The notes beneath the pieces are model-generated. The model was not told where the DNA came from. It saw only the letters and a list, made by a program, of their open reading frames with translations, and did no database searches. The position numbers and the translations under genes are program-made. Of a stretch of DNA of 7,740 nucleotides, positions 4,348 through 7,740 are shown piece after piece (position 1 is the stretch's first letter; each line of letters starts with the position of its first letter). Origin of the DNA: Candidatus Altimarinota bacterium. GTDB taxonomy: Bacteria; Patescibacteriota; Gracilibacteria; UBA4473. The DNA lies in contig JAHDDZ010000030.1 of the NCBI GenBank assembly GCA_020629095.1, positions 1 through 7,740 of the forward strand. The letters are read 5' to 3'.

Positions 4348-7300
4348 ATGATGGTACATGGCGCAGAGGCTGCGGGGGGCAATGAAAAGCTGGAGCTCGC
4401 TCTGGTAGATGCTCTGAACCTTGATTTAGAAGAGGGAAAGCGGCTAACTCAGGTTGGTTTAACAGAAACTGAGTTGAACCTTTTGGCTTGTGGTTGTGCT
4501 GAAGACGCAGACCCAACGAAGGATTTTTATGAAGAGCTGAAAGTGCAAATTGCCGATGATTTTAGTGCCATGACGCCTTCAGATTTGGCAGCTGCTGTGA
4601 AAAGCACGGAGCTCTATAGTGCAGTGAAAACAAAGGTAGATAGATCACTTGTGAGCTTGGCTGGGCGCACGGGCGATGTGCTGAGCTCAAATCCAAATGC
4701 AGGCAAGCCGTGTGCAAATGAAGCTGATAATGAGGCCTGCAAGGACTATATTGTGCCAATCGGCGGAGCTGAGCAAATGCTTGGAAAGCCACGAGTACGG
4801 GTGATTCAGCAGATTCAAGATATTTTGAATACGGAGATTTGCCTTGAGGAAGTGGAGTGCCTCAAGGGGACATATATGCCAACTGGAACAAAAACCGTGG
4901 TGCTGCTGAAAGATCTGACACCAGACCAAATAGCCCTGATGAGAGATAATGAAACGGGTCAATATCATGTGCGGCAGGCGCTGGCGTTGAAGTTGGCAAA
5001 GCTGCGAAATACGCTCACGTTGGTGTACCAAGATCAGGCTGATTTGGGTGAAAAGCCACGGAAGATTGACATGGCGCTGCGCGCTGATGATGATGCAACT
5101 GATATGTGGTTTGAGCCAGATATTCACCTGCAGACATATGACTGGATTTGGAGTTATGTCGGTCTAGATGTAACAGGAGATATTGTTTCTGGCAGAGAAG
5201 TCGAACTGGACCCAGCGGTGCTGGCACCAGGTTGGATGCCAATGCAGCACGAGAACCTACAAAGCTTTTCTATCGAAGATTATTCATTTATGGGACAGCG
5301 TTTGTGGGATGCTTTTAACACCGAAATGCTGGAAAAAGCAGGCATGAAACACATGAGCCCAATGCAAAAATCACAGCTCTATTATGCTTTTAGCTATTCA
5401 CTGCGACAGATGCAAGGGGATATAAATAGTGGCGCCATGAAAATGCCTGGAATTAGTGTATTTGAAAAATGGAAAAAGACCGCCAAAGTAGATAGCTTTA
5501 GCGATTTGTGGGGCGATCCGTCCCTTGGTACAACTGATAAACTGCCCACAGGGTGGGAAATAGCGCTGGCTGCAAACCCAGATGTAATGCGGTTATATGC
5601 AAATGTGGTGGCTAAAATAGCAACTGAAGGGGTTTTGAAAGGAAGTAATTTGGTGACTCTGCAAGGCCACACGGCCATGATCGACAAGCTGGAAAATAGA
5701 TGGCGTGGACTAGAGGGGCAAGAATTGATTCGTGAAGTGGCTGGTGATGAGGTGCTGGGCTTTGTGCAGGCGGCGCAGGCGCTGGAGCCACGATTTAAGA
5801 AAGCCGGAATCAGTCTAAAAATAAGCGACAGAATAGCGCAATTAAACCCAGATAACCCGTCTGAGTTGCGTGCGTTGCTGGGCGAGCTCAGCCAAAAACG
5901 AGTGCAGCTCTATGCATATGAGCACAAAGATGAGTTTCAACGTCTGACGGCACGAGACAATAGACTGAGCACAGAAAAAGGAAAAGGCGGAGATCTCTTT
6001 GAGGAACTGAACCCGCGGTCATGGATGCCGCAAATTGGAGAGCTGGCAGAGGAGTGGATTGGTGTGCGGGGAATGGAAAACCCAGACAGTGATCCAATGT
6101 TTCAAATTATGCTCGAAGACCCGTCATTTCACCGGGCGTTTGATTCAATCACTGATGGTGACTTGACTGCAGAGCAGCGAAAAGACCGACTTTTACAAAT
6201 GGAACAACGGGCATTTTCACGCGGGCAAGAGCTTTATGATAACTCAAAAATGAGTGAGATGGGATCTGACCCAGAGTTGCAAAAAGAGTTTATGAAGGAG
6301 TTTCGAACAGTGCTAGGCTCAATGAGCGTAGGGGATGACCCCCGAGAATGGAAGCCAAAACAAAAAGAGCAGATCATTGATTTATATGATACGATTCCTG
6401 AGTTTTTCAGAAATAAAAAACAAGATTACGTGCAGAAGTATATGGAGTATGCCACACAAAACTATAGCATCGCTATGGGCTTTGAGGACTGGCTTGGGCA
6501 CTATGGTGACATGGGTGCGCTTGAGTGGGCACACTACAAATTCCATGAGCTGACCGGCGGACTCTTTGACCTAAATGAATGGTTGCCAGAGGGGCTTCAG
6601 AAAACCTTTGGGATGATTCCGGTAAAAGATGAAGTGTGGGTAGAGAAAATTAAGCAAGCAAAAGAACTGGAATTAACAGAGGATTATGATGAGCGAGAAG
6701 CACTTTTGATGGACCAACGAGGATATGAAATCTTATTTGAAAACAACACAAAACGAATGAATGGGCGGAGTATTCATGTGATGAATGGAACAAATCAGAT
6801 CGTTTCACAGGGTGAGCGACAGGGGAGTTATGTCTCGCCGGTTGATGACACAGACCCTGATTATGATCAGTATAAGCACATAGAAGTGCAGTTGGAAGAC
6901 CTTCTCAAAAATGCTAGCATGGAGCGGTATTTGAACCTAGGTTGGCAAATTGAAACGCTTGAGCACCTGCAAGAAATGCACGCACGTGGGCGGGTTTCTA
7001 TTAGTAATGATAACAAACTGACCCTCTACCATTCATCTGACAAAAAAGAAATTTATATGCACTCTGGGGTTGAGTACACAGACATAGACCTAAATTCACC
7101 TGCCTCAGCAGAGGCGTACTTGATTGGGAGTGGTGGGTTGGAGGCGGCGTATGAGCAATCGGCCTCACAGCGAATTGCAAAAGAGACCGTGACAAAAGAT
7201 GTGAGGAGTATTAAAACGGCAGAGGATATGCTAAAAGCGATTGATACGGGTGGGGTGCTGGCGCAATATAATGCAGAGCTGGGCAGAGTTGACCCATTGT

Positions 7301-7740
7301 TTGACCGAGAGTTCTTGGCTGACCCACAACACCTAGAGGCCGTCAAGCACTTGTTTGAACTCATGGGGCACGCAGAAAATACTGGTGGCGGCGAGGCGAT
7401 GATCAGTCCAGACAATAAACTCACAAAAGAGCACGCAGATCTGTTTGTGCACAAAATGGAGTACGAAAGTGACTTTGCAAATCACTTTATGCATATGACC
7501 CTTGCCAGTCGAGAAGAGGCAGTTGATCGACACGCAAGCAAGCGAGAGAAAGGAAAGAATGCATTTTTGATTGCGCCAATAAAATGGGGTGTTGTTCCTT
7601 TTTTGATCTATAGCCCAAAAACTGTTTTGAAAGGATTTGGCACGGCGATTCAAAATGTGCTCTATCACTTTCCCGTCGGAGCCACAAAATCGGTTGCTGG
7701 CTTTGCAAAAGAGGCTGGAAAACGGTTGCTTGACCCAACC
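4348..7740 (+). CDS. Very large hypothetical protein, at least 1,131 residues (runs off right edge)
   Basis: One frame is open without a stop from the ATG at 4348 to the window edge; ATG at 4351 is an alternative start. I recognise no domain or catalytic motif. There is no signal peptide. The protein is acidic and mostly helical in appearance, rich in Glu, Asp, Gln, Met and Trp/Tyr, with low-hydrophobicity segments throughout. All six cysteines lie in the first 171 residues (48, 50, 122, 131, 165, 171). Two loosely similar segments, DPMFQIMLEDPSFHRAF (about 583) and DPLFDREFLADP (about 982), may reflect an old internal repeat. Near the window end residues 1071-1090 (NAFLIAPIKWGVVPFLIYSP) are hydrophobic, a possible membrane segment followed by Gly/Ala/Lys-rich amphipathic sequence. 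Codon use (mixed CGN arginine codons, frequent CTG and GTG) is uniform along the frame. The gene has its own strong promoter and likely operator. Confidence 0.85.
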   Translation, partial: MMVHGAEAAGGNEKLELALVDALNLDLEEGKRLTQVGLTETELNLLACGCAEDADPTKDFYEELKVQIADDFSAMTPSDLAAAVKSTELYSAVKTKVDRSLVSLAGRTGDVLSSNPNAGKPCANEADNEACKDYIVPIGGAEQMLGKPRVRVIQQIQDILNTEICLEEVECLKGTYMPTGTKTVVLLKDLTPDQIALMRDNETGQYHVRQALALKLAKLRNTLTLVYQDQADLGEKPRKIDMALRADDDATDMWFEPDIHLQTYDWIWSYVGLDVTGDIVSGREVELDPAVLAPGWMPMQHENLQSFSIEDYSFMGQRLWDAFNTEMLEKAGMKHMSPMQKSQLYYAFSYSLRQMQGDINSGAMKMPGISVFEKWKKTAKVDSFSDLWGDPSLGTTDKLPTGWEIALAANPDVMRLYANVVAKIATEGVLKGSNLVTLQGHTAMIDKLENRWRGLEGQELIREVAGDEVLGFVQAAQALEPRFKKAGISLKISDRIAQLNPDNPSELRALLGELSQKRVQLYAYEHKDEFQRLTARDNRLSTEKGKGGDLFEELNPRSWMPQIGELAEEWIGVRGMENPDSDPMFQIMLEDPSFHRAFDSITDGDLTAEQRKDRLLQMEQRAFSRGQELYDNSKMSEMGSDPELQKEFMKEFRTVLGSMSVGDDPREWKPKQKEQIIDLYDTIPEFFRNKKQDYVQKYMEYATQNYSIAMGFEDWLGHYGDMGALEWAHYKFHELTGGLFDLNEWLPEGLQKTFGMIPVKDEVWVEKIKQAKELELTEDYDEREALLMDQRGYEILFENNTKRMNGRSIHVMNGTNQIVSQGERQGSYVSPVDDTDPDYDQYKHIEVQLEDLLKNASMERYLNLGWQIETLEHLQEMHARGRVSISNDNKLTLYHSSDKKEIYMHSGVEYTDIDLNSPASAEAYLIGSGGLEAAYEQSASQRIAKETVTKDVRSIKTAEDMLKAIDTGGVLAQYNAELGRVDPLFDREFLADPQHLEAVKHLFELMGHAENTGGGEAMISPDNKLTKEHADLFVHKMEYESDFANHFMHMTLASREEAVDRHASKREKGKNAFLIAPIKWGVVPFLIYSPKTVLKGFGTAIQNVLYHFPVGATKSVAGFAKEAGKRLLDPT

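Noticed and set aside
6139..6175. EF-hand-like loop around FDSITDGDLTAEQ in the giant protein
   Set aside because: Position 3 is Ile and position 12 is Gln, so calcium ligands are missing.
7053..7454. 133-codon minus-strand frame, rich in Ser and Cys
   Set aside because: Antisense to the giant frame, which is continuous, has a promoter and has uniform codon use.
848..7740. Recoding of UGA as an amino acid, as in some CPR lineages
   Set aside because: No visible gene contains an in-frame TGA, and the 1,131-codon frame would be expected to show many. The ligA break is a change of frame, not a stop codon in frame.
1..7740. tRNA, rRNA, CRISPR array, transposase or integrase
   Set aside because: Nothing with the needed structure, repeat spacing or motifs was seen on either strand.

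Overview
The window looks like one stretch of a bacterial chromosome using the standard genetic code. The 1,131-codon reading frame at the right end has no in-frame TGA, and the four natural gene ends seen are TAG, TAG, TAG and TAA. Two universal housekeeping genes (secD, ligA) sit beside genes I do not recognise. A very long protein of unknown function, and genes without Shine-Dalgarno sites on very short leaders, suggest a divergent lineage. Patescibacteria (CPR) would fit, but that is inference and not shown by a marker.

Left part (1-2858, minus strand): ligA (NAD-dependent DNA ligase) followed by secD (Sec translocase accessory subunit), which runs off the left edge. ligA is in two overlapping frames. 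The first encodes the adenylation, OB and zinc-finger domains; the second encodes the helix-hairpin-helix and BRCT domains. The break falls at the zinc-finger/HhH junction, where about 11 nt are missing relative to the family, and a Shine-Dalgarno-like GGGAGGG lies 8 nt before an in-frame ATG for the second part. Domain Ia also lacks two or three of the residues that normally hold the NMN half of NAD+.

Middle (2859-4247, plus strand): a 42-bp divergent promoter region leads into a 58-residue gene. After it comes an unusual cassette. A 14-bp perfect inverted repeat (3151-3164 / 3659-3672) encloses a gapless 20-bp RNA hairpin and a 117-codon basic gene of unknown function whose arginine codons are 9 of 10 AGA, unlike the neighbours. 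The hairpin contains four G-U pairs, so it folds fully only as plus-strand RNA. Next is a gene for a membrane-anchored coiled-coil protein, closed by a good Rho-independent terminator.

Right part (4298-7740, plus strand): an extended -10 promoter overlapped by a 15-bp dyad drives a reading frame open from 4348 to the window edge (at least 1,131 residues). I recognise no domain in it. All six of its cysteines lie in the first 171 residues, and a hydrophobic stretch appears near residue 1071.

The genes do not form one obvious pathway. secD and ligA are housekeeping. The most unusual region is 3095-3672, a structured leader plus basic-protein gene between inverted repeats, followed by the unknown giant protein.
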